Positions 28,086-38,600 of a stretch of DNA of 64,000 nucleotides are shown here, piece by piece. The translations under genes were made by a program, and so were the position numbers. The DNA is from Hyperoplus lanceolatus (taxonomy: Eukaryota; Chordata; Actinopteri; Uranoscopiformes; Ammodytidae). The DNA is taken from positions 17,729,501 to 17,793,500 of the forward strand of contig CM049395.1 of NCBI GenBank assembly GCA_026929865.2. The letters run 5' to 3'. Numbering within the stretch: position 1 is the first letter of the stretch; every line of letters starts with the position of its first letter. The notes under the pieces are model-generated. The model was given only the letters and a program-made list of their open reading frames with translations, searched no databases and had not been told where the DNA came from.

Positions 28086-28817
28086 TTATGAGAGTATCTC
28101 ATATTGATTCCAGCTGTTTTCTTATTGAAAGACTTGATTTTTATGTTGCCCTTCTCAGTTGTTTTCTACAAATCGATTACATTATAAGCAGGGGTGTAAA
28201 GTAGCGAATTACATTTACTCGCGTTCCTGTAATTGAGTAGTTTTTTCATGTAGGCCTACTTGTAATTTTTTAAGTGATTTTTAAAACCTATACTTTTACT
28301 TTTACTTTGAGTATGTTTATTTTGAAGTATTGTACTTCGCTACATTTTATATCACCTGTGTTACTGAGTAAAAAAATTGTTAAAGTAGAGAAAAGAAAAG
28401 AAATATTGCGGGGGGCTTTTATTTTTACGGCACAATACCGGAAATTAACACAGTGAATGATCGACAGGAGGAGAGAACACATTGTGACTAAATGATAACA
28501 ACAAACATTGCTTCCCTCTATCATTAAAACAAAATAATCCTAGTTAAACTATCATTGTACCGCACGTAAAGACGTGATGGCTTTTAAATGCAGCGAACCT
28601 TTGATCCAGCCGTGCGATCGGCCCCTCCCTCACCTGATAGTTCAGCACAGTGCAGAGTAGGATGGAGACGGTTCGTGTTGCCGGGAGCTTTAAAAAACTT
28701 CCAGAAGACGGCAGAAAGTCAGGCTTTGGTCGAGAAGAAAGGTAAAATTAATAGACTAAAATAATGTGCAAGATATGTTATGCGCGGACACGCGAGTCAG
28801 ATGACATGCGCGACCGT

Positions 28818-28843
28818 GAGAGAGAGAGAGAGAGAGAGAGAGA
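28818..28843. repeat. (GA)n microsatellite inside hAT A
   Basis: About 13 GA units. The corresponding site in hAT B (around 30056) has only a short imperfect GA run, so the array expanded in copy A. Confidence 0.9.
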
Positions 28844-29283
28844 AAACAAGTCATATCCGACCCAGCTGCACTTCAAAACACCACGACCAAGTAGCTCACT
28901 CACTTTAAGTCGAATCCAAGAGGTCTATTTCCAAGCAATAAATGAATAAAAAACACAGGAAGTTTAAAGCTCCTTGACTCTTGCCACCACAACAGTCATC
29001 AATTAAGAACACTGTAGCCTACAATGCAACTTGCTTATCCAGCCAGCTCCATGAGATATAAATAAAATATGCCCTCACATTCCTGCTAGCAAAACAGGTG
29101 CCCTATCAACAACATTTGCAACGGTTTATTTTGATTTTGACACTTATTTTATTTAATCATTAAAAATATCTTCTACTTATTTGCATTTTCCTTGTTTTCA
29201 GTCCAATAGGTTATGTTTTAGATTATACACAATTACATTATTAGAACTGCAGCTGCAGTCTGTTTAGGTCTGTAGACCGGTTA

Positions 29284-31090
29284 ATGATCAAAGGGTTGGA
29301 GGTTCGATCCCCGCCCTGCCACTTATGTCATAGTTGTTGTGTCCTTGGGCAAGACACTTCACCCACCTTGCCTCGTGTGAATGTTGATAATTAGCCTGCT
29401 ATCGCTGTATGAATGTGTGTGAATGGCAGGGGTGTAAAGTAGCGAATTACATTTACTCGCGTTCCTGTAATTGAGTAGTTTTTTCGTGTACTTGTAATTT
29501 TTTAAGTGATTTTTAAAACCTATACTTTTACTTTTACTTTGAGTATGTTTATTTTTAAGTATTGTACTTCGCTACATTTTATATGACCTGTGTTACTGAG
29601 TAAAAAAAATAGATAGGGAAACGAGAGAAAATAAAATAAATATCGCGGGGTGCTTTTATTTTTACGGCACAATACCGGAAACGAACACAGAGAATGATCG
29701 ACAGGATCATTACGACTAAATGATAACAACAAACATTGCTTCCCTCTATCATTAAAACAAAATAATCCTAGTTAAACTGTCATTGTACCGCACGTGAAGA
29801 CGTGAAGGCTTTTAAATGCAGCAAACCTTTCATCCAGCCGTGCGATCGGCCCCTCCCTCACCTGATAGTTAAGCTTTCAGTTTAACAGTGCAGAGTAGGA
29901 TGGAGACGGTGCGTGTTGCAGGGAGCTTTGAAAAACTTCCAGAAGACGGCAGAAAGTCAGCCTTTCCTCAAGAAGAAAGGTAAAAGTAATAGACTAAAAC
30001 AATGTGCAAGATATGTTATGCGCGGACACGCGAGTCAGATGACATGCGCGACCGTGAGCGAGAGAGAAAAAAAGTCATATGTGACCCAACTGCACCTCAA
30101 AACATCACGACCAATTAGTTTACTCAGTTTAAATCGAATCCAAGTGGTCTATGACCAAACAATAAAGGAATGAAAAATACAGAAAGTTTAAAGCTCCTTG
30201 ACTCTTGCCACCAAAACAGTCATCAATTAAGAACACTGTAGCCTACAATGCAACTTGCTTATCCAGCCAGCTCCATGAGATATACATTAAAATATGCCCT
30301 CACATTCCTGCTAGCAAAAGACGTGCCCTATCGACGACATTGGCAACGGTTTATTTTGATTAGGATATGTTTAAAGTCAAAAGTCATGGTTTCAAATGTT
30401 AAATAAGTGCATGCTGCAGTTCTTAAATCAATGAATAATTGTCTAATAATTGTGATTACACAATGTCAATCAAAATAATCATGATTATGATTTGTCAAAA
30501 TCGAGCAGCCTAACCTTGCAATGTCCATGGTTTAGATCAATTATACACAATTACATTATTAGAACTGCAGCTGCAGTCTGTTTAGGTCTGTAGACCGGTT
30601 ACATTCCCATTCCCCCATTAACAGACTATTTGCTCCATATTTGCTTATCTAAAGTATAATGACACAGTATACATCCATACATGTGTGGTGACATGATTTA
30701 TTTAATTTGTGCACTTTCATTTGTAAGTGTTGTATTAATTAAACAAAACTAGTTTGAGATTTATATCCCCTTGTCTATATATAGAATGCCCTACACTGAA
30801 GAGACCCCCGCCCCCTCCAGCTGTTAAAAAGTAACTAGTAACTTGTACTTTAAGTACATTTTAAATCAGCTACTTTTTCACTTTTACTTCAGTAGATTTT
30901 TAGACCAGTACTTTTACTTTTACTTAAGTAAAATTTCATCCAAGTAATCATACTTTTACTTGAGTAGAATATTTTTGTACTCTTTCCATCTCTGGTGAAT
31001 GGTAACGTGTAAATGGGAACAGGTCTCCCTTGCAAAAGAGTCTTCGGACTCAATGGGATATACCTGTATAAATAAAGGTTAAAAAAAAAA
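29284..31090 (+). mobile_element. V-SINE inserted in hAT A and split by hAT B
   Basis: The left part 29284-29426 carries a polymerase III box-B-like GGTTCGATCC (29301-29310) and the V-SINE core TCCTTGGGCAAGACACTTC (29342-29360). The right part 30995-31090 carries the 3' tail ending in AATAAAGGTTAAAAAAAAA. No box A is visible, so the copy is 5'-truncated. A second fragment at 59757-59882 (minus strand) reads straight through TGTGAATGGTAACG without a break, which is the empty site for hAT B. Confidence 0.9.
29427..30994. mobile_element. hAT element B, innermost layer
   Basis: The left end CAGGGGTGTAAAGTAGCGAA and right end (inverse CAGAGATGGAAAGAGTAC) are flanked by a perfect 8-bp duplication GTGAATGG (29419-29426, 30995-31002). 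It is closely similar to element A over most of its length, so the region looks like a tandem duplication but is not. It differs from A in the stretch around 30360-30540. No intact transposase is present. Confidence 0.92.
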
Positions 31091-32139
31091 TCCCACATTA
31101 ACAGACTATTTGCTCCATATTTGCTTATCTAAAGTATAATGACACAGTGTACATCTATACATGTGTGGTGACATGATTTGTTTAATTTGTGCACTTTAAT
31201 TTGTAAAAGTGTTGCACTCATTAAACAAAACTAGTTTGAGATGTATATCCCCTTGTCTATAATGCCCTACACAGAAGAGACCCCTGCCCCCTCCCGCTGT
31301 TAAAAAGTAACTAGTAACTTGTACTTTAAGTACATTTTAAATCATCTACTTTTTCACTTTTACATAAGTAGATTTTTAGACAAGTACTTTTACTTTTACT
31401 TAAGTAAAATTTCATCCAAGTAATCATACTTTTATTTGAGTAGAATATTTTTGTACTCTTTCCACCTCTGATTATAAGTCAAGTCATTCCTTTGGCAGAA
31501 GAATCATTCTCCCTAAGATGTCTTTGAATGTCCAAATATGAAATCATGTGTCTGAGCATGTGTGTATTGGGGGGAGGGGGATCAAGCCTATTTCATAAAT
31601 CAGGTTATTGTTTCAATAGAGTTGAAAAAAATTAAACAAAAGGCTCATTGAAGGTAACTCATGCAGCCGGTGTGACCACCTGCAGTTGGGCAGTTCAAGG
31701 TGAGTGAGGGTCACAAGCCGAAGAAAGATATTTAAGAGAGAGGGCGAACACCTGATGAAAATATCTGACTTTACTCCATATGCGCACATTGTATTTGCTG
31801 AGGTACCAGACTATTGCCTTGTTGGAGAAAAATACATAGGTAACTGAGAGTCTTTTTATTATTTTGTGGTGACAACTTCCCTGAAACCATAAACAAAATC
31901 CCATTTGCGATCAATTGCACAAATCTTGTTCCCAAACATAAACAAGGTGATCATAATGTTATTCTACTGCTCAAACCACTACAACACTTGCACCCCCAAT
32001 ATATAATTACTATTAATGCATTACTTATCCAATTATATAATATACATTTATCTGAAATGGGCCATTCTGCATAAGGAGTCATTTTGTTCAAGTCTGTTTT
32101 GTGAATATTATGGGCTTTTTACCTTGTCATCCTTTATTT

Positions 32140-33095
32140 TGTGTCAACACCGTCAGACACCAAAAACACAAATTAATTTCCCCTCAATTTATGCTAGACC
32201 CATGAGATGTATTGTGATCACAAGTATTCACCAAGACTGACAGAGGCCACACAACATATTTTCAAAATGTATATGAATATGCATTCTTTTATAACGATTT
32301 TCCTCTATGTTCTTTAGTTGAACTGTGTAATAGAATGTTTACTTTAAAATTAACAGCAATCAAGATGTGTTTCAAATTTCAAAACACATTCTCATGTTAG
32401 GTGACTGGTTAGATTTTCACATATGACCAACCATTCCTCCACAACTATGAAATATCATTATGTATTGTTATAAAAATAATATAAATCTGACGGAATTGAC
32501 ACATATCTGATGGAGTTGACAAGTATATCTGACAGAGTTGACAAGTATATCTTATGAAGTTGACATATCTGATGGTGGTGACAAACCCAGATAACCATCA
32601 ATTACATAGAAAAATCAATAACAGTGATTTTATAACAGCATATTATTGGTTGAGCGTTAATTCAAGATTCACATTACAGTCTTTCAATCAGGCTTGCTCT
32701 AACACTCACACCAAATCACCTCATTTTGTATATCATCCTGTACTTTTTTAAGAATCATCCATGACAAAAGAAGATTGTGAGAGTTTCCATAAATACAGTA
32801 TTAGAATTTTTATTATTTAATATAATTATAACTTGAAAACCACTCTAATATGATGCCTTCACATTGATTGTCAACTCCCTCATTGGCCTGTCACCACCGT
32901 CAGACAGGAAATCTGACGGAGTTGACATCTGACGGTGTTGACATATTTAATGTTTCTTAAACAAAACAAATTAATCTAGGAAGTCATTTGGTTTTTCTGT
33001 TGATGATTGTTGCTAGTATGAACTACTTCAGGAAAATAAAATTACCGAAACATTTCAAATAACTTCTTCAGAAATTGTAAGTCGGTGTTGACATA
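32140..33095. repeat. cluster of TCTGACGGNGTTGACA motifs in both orientations
   Basis: Direct copies lie near 32485, 32506, 32527, 32549, 32567, 32918, 32934 and 33080. Inverted copies (TGTCAACACCGTCAGA and variants) lie near 32140, 32868 and 32888. Four copies at 32485-32565 are spaced by about 21 bp. The pattern looks like subterminal or internal binding sites of an old transposon, but no ends could be found. Confidence 0.6.
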
Positions 33096-33221
33096 TCATG
33101 GTTTTGACGCATGACTTTCAAGATTTGGAATGTAAAATATTCTAAAACTACAACACTTATCAGAGCCTGTCTGACTCTAATGTACTCTGCAGAGGTAGAA
33201 TGTTTGTAAAAAAAAAAAACG

Positions 33222-33282
33222 TACTTTGTAAATATTACTGTGATGTCACAGTAAAAGACATCACAGTAATATTTACAAAGTA
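33222..33282. repeat. perfect 26-bp hairpin
   Basis: The arms 33222-33247 and 33257-33282 are exact inverse copies around a 9-base loop. Flanking A-rich and T-rich runs could lengthen the stem. Confidence 0.9.
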
Positions 33283-33284
33283 AG

Positions 33285-33351
33285 TTTTTTTTAACCCTAT
33301 ATTTCTCTTTCTGTGATGTCACGAGAAAGAGAAATATAGGGTTAAAAAAAA
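33285..33351. repeat. perfect 28-bp hairpin
   Basis: The arms 33285-33312 and 33324-33351 are exact inverse copies around an 11-base loop containing GTGATGTCAC. That loop shares TGATGTCA with the stem of the hairpin just upstream. Confidence 0.9.
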
Positions 33352-33672
33352 CACTCTTTCTGCCTTTTCTCAGGCTAGGATGAACCGATTTCAATTTTTT
33401 TCGCACATTTATACTACATAGGATCTCAGAATTTAATACACCTTCATATTCAAACCGGTGAAGTAGGCCTTTAAACATTATCCAAAACAAGAAGTAGCAG
33501 ATAACATAGCTTTAAGCTCCATCTGAATAGCAACAACTAGTCACTTTCTTCTTTTGAGCTGCTTTTTGTTCTTGTCTAGTTCATTAATTTTGTCTAACCC
33601 ATCATGTCTTATACAACCACAAAATGTTTTTACCACAGAGTCCTGGGAGTCTTGGTTTTGTAGGGGACAACC

Positions 33673-34206
33673 AGGCCCCCAGGACTGTGCCGTCTCCGAG
33701 CAGCCAGCATGGACATGTGGCCAACCCATTGGTATTGCATGGCGAGGGGTGGAGCTTATTTTCATGCGGCCCGTAGGCAGGTTTCCCTGTCCACACAGTA
33801 CAAGCGGCGAACAAGATTGTGTCTCTGCAAAAAATTTCTGGATATCAATCATAGGCTCATACTTATCTTTAGACCATATACTATTAAAATGGAAGTTTTC
33901 TCATTTCAAAACGCCACCTCAAGCGTTTTATTAGCCCAACGGCTTTTAACGGCTTTCAGTTTGTTTTCGCCAGGCTTGATGCTACAGAACGAGAATGATT
34001 CTACTCCCGCCTCCAGTCCGCTACGCTTGCCGCCCTCTTTCTTGATAGGTCCATAGTGCAGCTACGTCCATGCTACGTCATGCTTCCGGGCCGCATGGAA
34101 TTTCCGGATTATACTTCCTTGTTGCGTCTCTGCGCCAATGAGCAGCTTTCATAGGAATGAATGGGCGCCGTGTTTCAATCCGGTGTCCATTTCTTTATAT
34201 GTCCAT
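33673..34206. mobile_element. 534-bp insertion with 10-bp target duplication, family unknown
   Basis: It is bounded by GGGGACAACC at 33663-33672 and 34207-34216. It has no terminal inverted repeats or poly(A) that I can see. Its right end, TTTCTTTATATGTCCAT, resembles the end of the 494-bp insertion at 17296-17789. Small open frames inside have no recognisable domain. Confidence 0.6.
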
Positions 34207-34315
34207 GGGGACAACCTACCTTAATTTTTAAATGACCTGTCTCTAAAATTATTGTTTTTATTTGGCAAAAATGGAATTAAATGTTGTCAGTTTTTGTACA
34301 GGATGTACAATATAT

Positions 34316-35683
34316 GGGAGAACGGGGTAATGTGAGACACTTTTTACATTTGCTCCCCTCTAAGGGAGCTAAAATTATTCATCAGTCAAATGTACACATT
34401 TCCCATTAATTCTGGATGTTTCCTAGAAAAGAGCATTAGCAGAATTTATTCATGACAAACGGCAGTGAAAATATAATTGTTTAAAAAAAAGTTGTCTTGT
34501 GTCTCAGTTTACCCCGGCTGTGGGGTAAACTGAGACAGACCAGAGAAATCAAGGGGTTAACTGATCCACTTACTTTTTCCACTCTGAAACTACCATAACA
34601 ACACATGTTGTAACAGTTAGAATCCTGACAGCTAGCGTGAAAACCAAATATTCCAAAACTAATGTCGGACTAGTAACAGAATCATGGAGTTTGGTCAATT
34701 AAGCATAAATGTTTCTAAACACTTGAAAGTAACTCTGATCAAATACAACATATAATTCATATTCAATAATTATCATTCAAATGACAGATAGAACCATAGA
34801 GCCAGATAGTGTCTGGGGGAAAAGAACAATCAGAACCAGCTAGAACAGTCTGGGACTCGGAACACAGGACTAGACCCAGCTGTCATTTTCCATATTTTGA
34901 GTCTTTGATTAATATTTTTCTGCATTTGTTTTATTGGGATCATTCATTGAATAAAGTCATATTACTTATAGTCTAATGATTTTAAAGGTCACTCTCCTGT
35001 CCGCCACATACATACGTGCCAAACCATGCCCTTGCCGACACCCCTTCAACCATTCAACCCCCACCTCCAGCCCACATTGTCTTTTGTCTTATTCAAACTA
35101 GCCTCCTTGCTACCTCAAATATAATGGATTCATTAAAAGAGGGCACTGGGCGCCCTTAGCTCAGTTGGTAGGGCGTCCCCCCCCGGGCCGGGCCCAGCAG
35201 CAGACCCGGGTTCGATTCCCGCCCACGGTCGTTCTCTGCATGTCACTCCCCTCTCTGCCCCATTTCACCTCTGTCTCTCTGCACTATCAATAAAGCATAG
35301 AAATGCCCAAAAATATCTAAAAAAAAAAAAGAAGAAGCGCACAGACACTGTCTCACTTTACCCCACTGCCACAATTTGAGAAAAAACTAACTCGTAGAAA
35401 TGCAGGCTAATCTTTAGCTAGCATCATCACATGGTTGCATATGTTGGTAGTTCATCAACATGTATGATATTTGCTTTGGCACAACAATCGATTAAGTTGA
35501 CAGCAGAGACATTTTTGTGAAAAAAACATGCTTACAACATCACCATGAGGTCCTCTCTTTTATGGCCACGGGGAAAGGAGAGGGGCTTGAAAACATATCT
35601 CACATGACCAAAAATGTGTTCCATTGCCTAGATACAGGGGGTGTCTCACATTACCCGATGGCTCACATCCCCCCGTTCTCCCC
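34316..35683. mobile_element. DNA transposon with GGGAGAACGGGG termini
   Basis: The left end GGGAGAACGGGGTAATGTGA and the right end are inverted repeats extending through TGAGACAC, with a 14-base insertion in the right arm. The internal word GGGGTAAACTGAGAC forms a perfect 15-bp hairpin at 34501-34536 and recurs near 35350 as CTCACTTTACCCC, as subterminal transposase sites would. No transposase is left. A SINE at 35149-35330 interrupts it. Class not assigned. Confidence 0.75.
35149..35330 (+). mobile_element. tRNA-derived SINE
   Basis: The tRNA-like head has box A TTAGCTCAGTTGGTAGGGCG and box B GGTTCGATTCC. The body reads GCATGTCACTCCCCTCTCTG and the tail CAATAAAGCATA...AAAATA followed by A-rich sequence. 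The tRNA part has a C-run in place of a normal anticodon arm, so this is a retroelement and not a working tRNA gene. The same family is at 40555-40707 on the minus strand. Confidence 0.88.
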
Positions 35684-38600
35684 TATCACTTTAGTCTCAT
35701 ATTCAAAATGTTTTCTAGAGAGGCCTCCAGAGACTAGGGGGACCTAAGCAAGAATTTGTATCGCTTAGTGCCGGCTCTGTCTGGCACACAGATAAGGAAG
35801 CAAATAAAAAAAGCTACATTCAGGTTTATGATGAATTGTTATCGAAACCTCACAACAATAACCCTCTGGGTGTTTAAGGTTTTTTTGGGACGTGAAGTTT
35901 TGTCATGTTTAGAAATGACTGTGTCACGAATTTTGACAGAGGTTAAAGAGCAACTTGGATTAAGAGCCTGGCTGAATGTTTCCAGACCTGTTTTTACTAC
36001 TTGATTGCCTCTCCACAGAAAACAGTTCATCCCCACTACCTTATTAGGTAAGCAGTGACAAGCGGCTATTGTTACAAAGCAGAACCAGACCAGCACGTCT
36101 TCGAGAACATTTTAACTTTGGTGAAAACAGACTAGATGGATTACAGTTTCAAATAAATATCACTGACGATCAAAACAAGCTTAATGGCTTCTGAGATGAA
36201 CGACTTTTCATTGCCTTCGGATCAGAACCTTGTGTCACTAAAGAGTGAATTCTTTAGAATCAATTTATGTGAAACATGTAGGGCCAGATTTATATTAGCT
36301 TTATCTTTTATTTTTATTTTGAGTGTGTCCAATTGGGTCAACAAAACATTTTTCAAGCCTGAGAGTTTTGAGGTTTTGCACAAAGTGACAACATTGAGCC
36401 TTAAAACAAGAAACATTGTCCAAAATTGGTGTTAAAGTTTGTATTATTATTTCAGAGCCATGTAAATATTTAGCCCCCCTCTGAAAGAAATCAGACCATG
36501 CCAATATACTGTGCTGTACAACAAAACCTTCTATTATGAGCCAGCAGCAACAGTAGCTTCATATCCATAATAGGTCACATCAGCAGCACGGCTTGTAATT
36601 ATTGTTTACTGTAACTCGGCTCCATTTATGGTGAAACTGTCTTGATCTGGTTGTGAGTAGTGGGTCTGTAATCTCTGGGAATTGCACGCTGGTCACAAAA
36701 TTACTCCCATGGATGAGAAGATTATTTAATAATTCCTGAATCCCAGTAAGGTCAGGATTTCACACACCAGTGAGGGGCTTTGGCTTAGGACCTGGAAGGT
36801 AAGTGGTGCAGTCATTGAGAGAAGTAATGTTGTCGACATTGTACAGCCGTCGGGCTGCAGGTGCTGCTGTTCAGGATACCAAGGTCATGTTCTCTCTGTA
36901 CTTATATTTTCAGGAATTTGAGGAGGCAATACTTTCCTAAAGTGCAGTTTATAGTTTATAATGAAAATTAAACTTGTAACTTGTGATAATATCAACAATC
37001 CAGTGTAAGAACAGGTCTGTAATTTTGGTAACCTAAAAGCAAGACCAAGTCATGACCAAAGCCAGAGTGTATCAAGACCGAGACAAGACATCTCAAGACT
37101 TTGGGGTTGAGACCAAGTAGCCTGAAGACCAAGACTAAGGCAGGGCTAGACCTAATCCCAAACTGCTGGAGGTTAAACAGCAGTTTAAAAATTTCAGATT
37201 AGAAATTAGTCAAATTGTTGCGTTGACACTCGCACAGTTTACCACTAGGAATGTCTGCTGAAAGTTCCACAGCTCAGGATTTTAAGCCATGAATTGATGA
37301 ACTTGCATTGAAGAAAATATGTTTTTTCTAATGTCTGTAAATAGGCCAATCTATGGGGCTAAATAGCATGCTAACATGATGATTGATTGTGTCAACTGTC
37401 TAAGGATGAATGCTAACATTATCTGGTTTCTAACTTTTGCCTCAAGTTACAATTTAGCTAACTAGTTAACGTTAGATAGCTGCTGATAGCCCAACCCTTT
37501 CATTTCCAATGGTGGCTTTGCATTTCATTACCAATGTAAAGTGTCATAAACATTTAACACTGCTGCGTCATGATTCCTATAAAGAATTAAATAAAAAAAC
37601 GTGATATGTTTTGAATATGCAGAAAGTTTTGAAAAATCCAAGAGAAAACATATTGTCGCTCAATCCAGAATGCCTGAGAGCCTTACTGCATTATAGGCCT
37701 TTATAATTGTTTCACCAGGAACCTGAATGTTGTCTTTTCCTTTGCAAAAATAAAGACATTTCCTCAATACATTTATGCAGAAAAGGCACAGAAAACAGAA
37801 ACAGAAAAATCTACCAGAACACAGGAAATTAAGTGTTTGACGCACAAAAATTTCTGGGGGAGCACCCCCATACCCCCACCTATAATTTGTCCCCCAAAAT
37901 ATGTAAACAAAATCTAGCCTATGCCCCGTATGTACGCAGGTTATATACCTAGATATGTTGTTTGATTTTTGGATTAAAAAGAAGGCAGCGACATGTCTGG
38001 CCCTTCGTGTGATTATCATGTCGTAATTCGGCCCTTTGTGAAAATGAGTTTGACACCCCTGGTTTAGACTAACTGTTCTCTTTTTAAAATCGTTACATTT
38101 TAATATGAGTAGTCTTATGAAACGGAGAATACCGTTTACTTGACGTTTACTTTCCACCATCCTCTGTTTGGATGAGGAGTTATCGCGGCTCCTGCAAACA
38201 CACACGGAGCAAGTTGTAGGCTGATGCGCATGAAATGAGATAAAAAATAAAGCGAATCAAGTGTTTGCCTTGAACACTGCTCCCACAAGAGGGCCTGCAT
38301 CAATATTATGACAGACAGGTGTAGCCTACAAAAAACTCAATTGCGACAGTCCACAGCAGCGCAAACACATCAGCATGGCCAACAGCATTGCCTTAAGACG
38401 CACGCAGATGGCAAATAATACACATTAACACACTCAAATCCAGCTCCAGCAAGGGGCTCAGCCCGGACAGGGTTTAAGCTAACTTTACTTACTGTAACTG
38501 CAGGGGTTTTTTTCCGGATAAGTAGGCCGATTCGTTTTTAACCAGCGTCTGATATCCATTTTCAAAACACCAGAGCAGGCTAGGCTACTAAGTTGAATTT

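Larger units (their letters stand above)
28189..31470. mobile_element. hAT element A, outer layer of a three-level nest
   Basis: The left end CAGGGGTGTAAAGTAGCGAA and right end (inverse CAGAGGTGGAAAGAGTAC) are flanked by a perfect 8-bp duplication ATTATAAG (28181-28188, 31471-31478), diagnostic of hAT transposition. The element's own sequence is 28189-about 29283 plus about 31091-31470. The middle is a V-SINE that itself contains hAT element B. No intact transposase is present; short frames such as 28764-28949 are not recognisable as a hAT domain. Confidence 0.92.

Noticed and set aside
28764..30173. Frames of 61-86 aa in the hAT copies as transposase or BED-finger genes
   Set aside because: The CKIC motif has no matching second half, the frame is dominated by a GA repeat in copy A, and the frames differ between copies.
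28189..31470. Tandem segmental duplication
   Set aside because: Two different 8-bp target duplications and the SINE between the halves show nested insertions of related elements.
32480..32590. CRISPR-like spaced repeats
   Set aside because: The genome is eukaryotic, the units are short and degenerate, the spacers are a few bases long, and inverted copies are present.
35149..35225. Possible tRNA gene with box A and box B
   Set aside because: The middle is a C-run that cannot form an anticodon arm, and the segment continues into a SINE body and A-rich tail, so it is a retroelement.
37660..38205. Minus-strand frame of 181 aa, the longest in the intergenic region
   Set aside because: It has no recognisable domain, crosses repeat sequence including a hAT-type terminus, and has no splice or promoter context.
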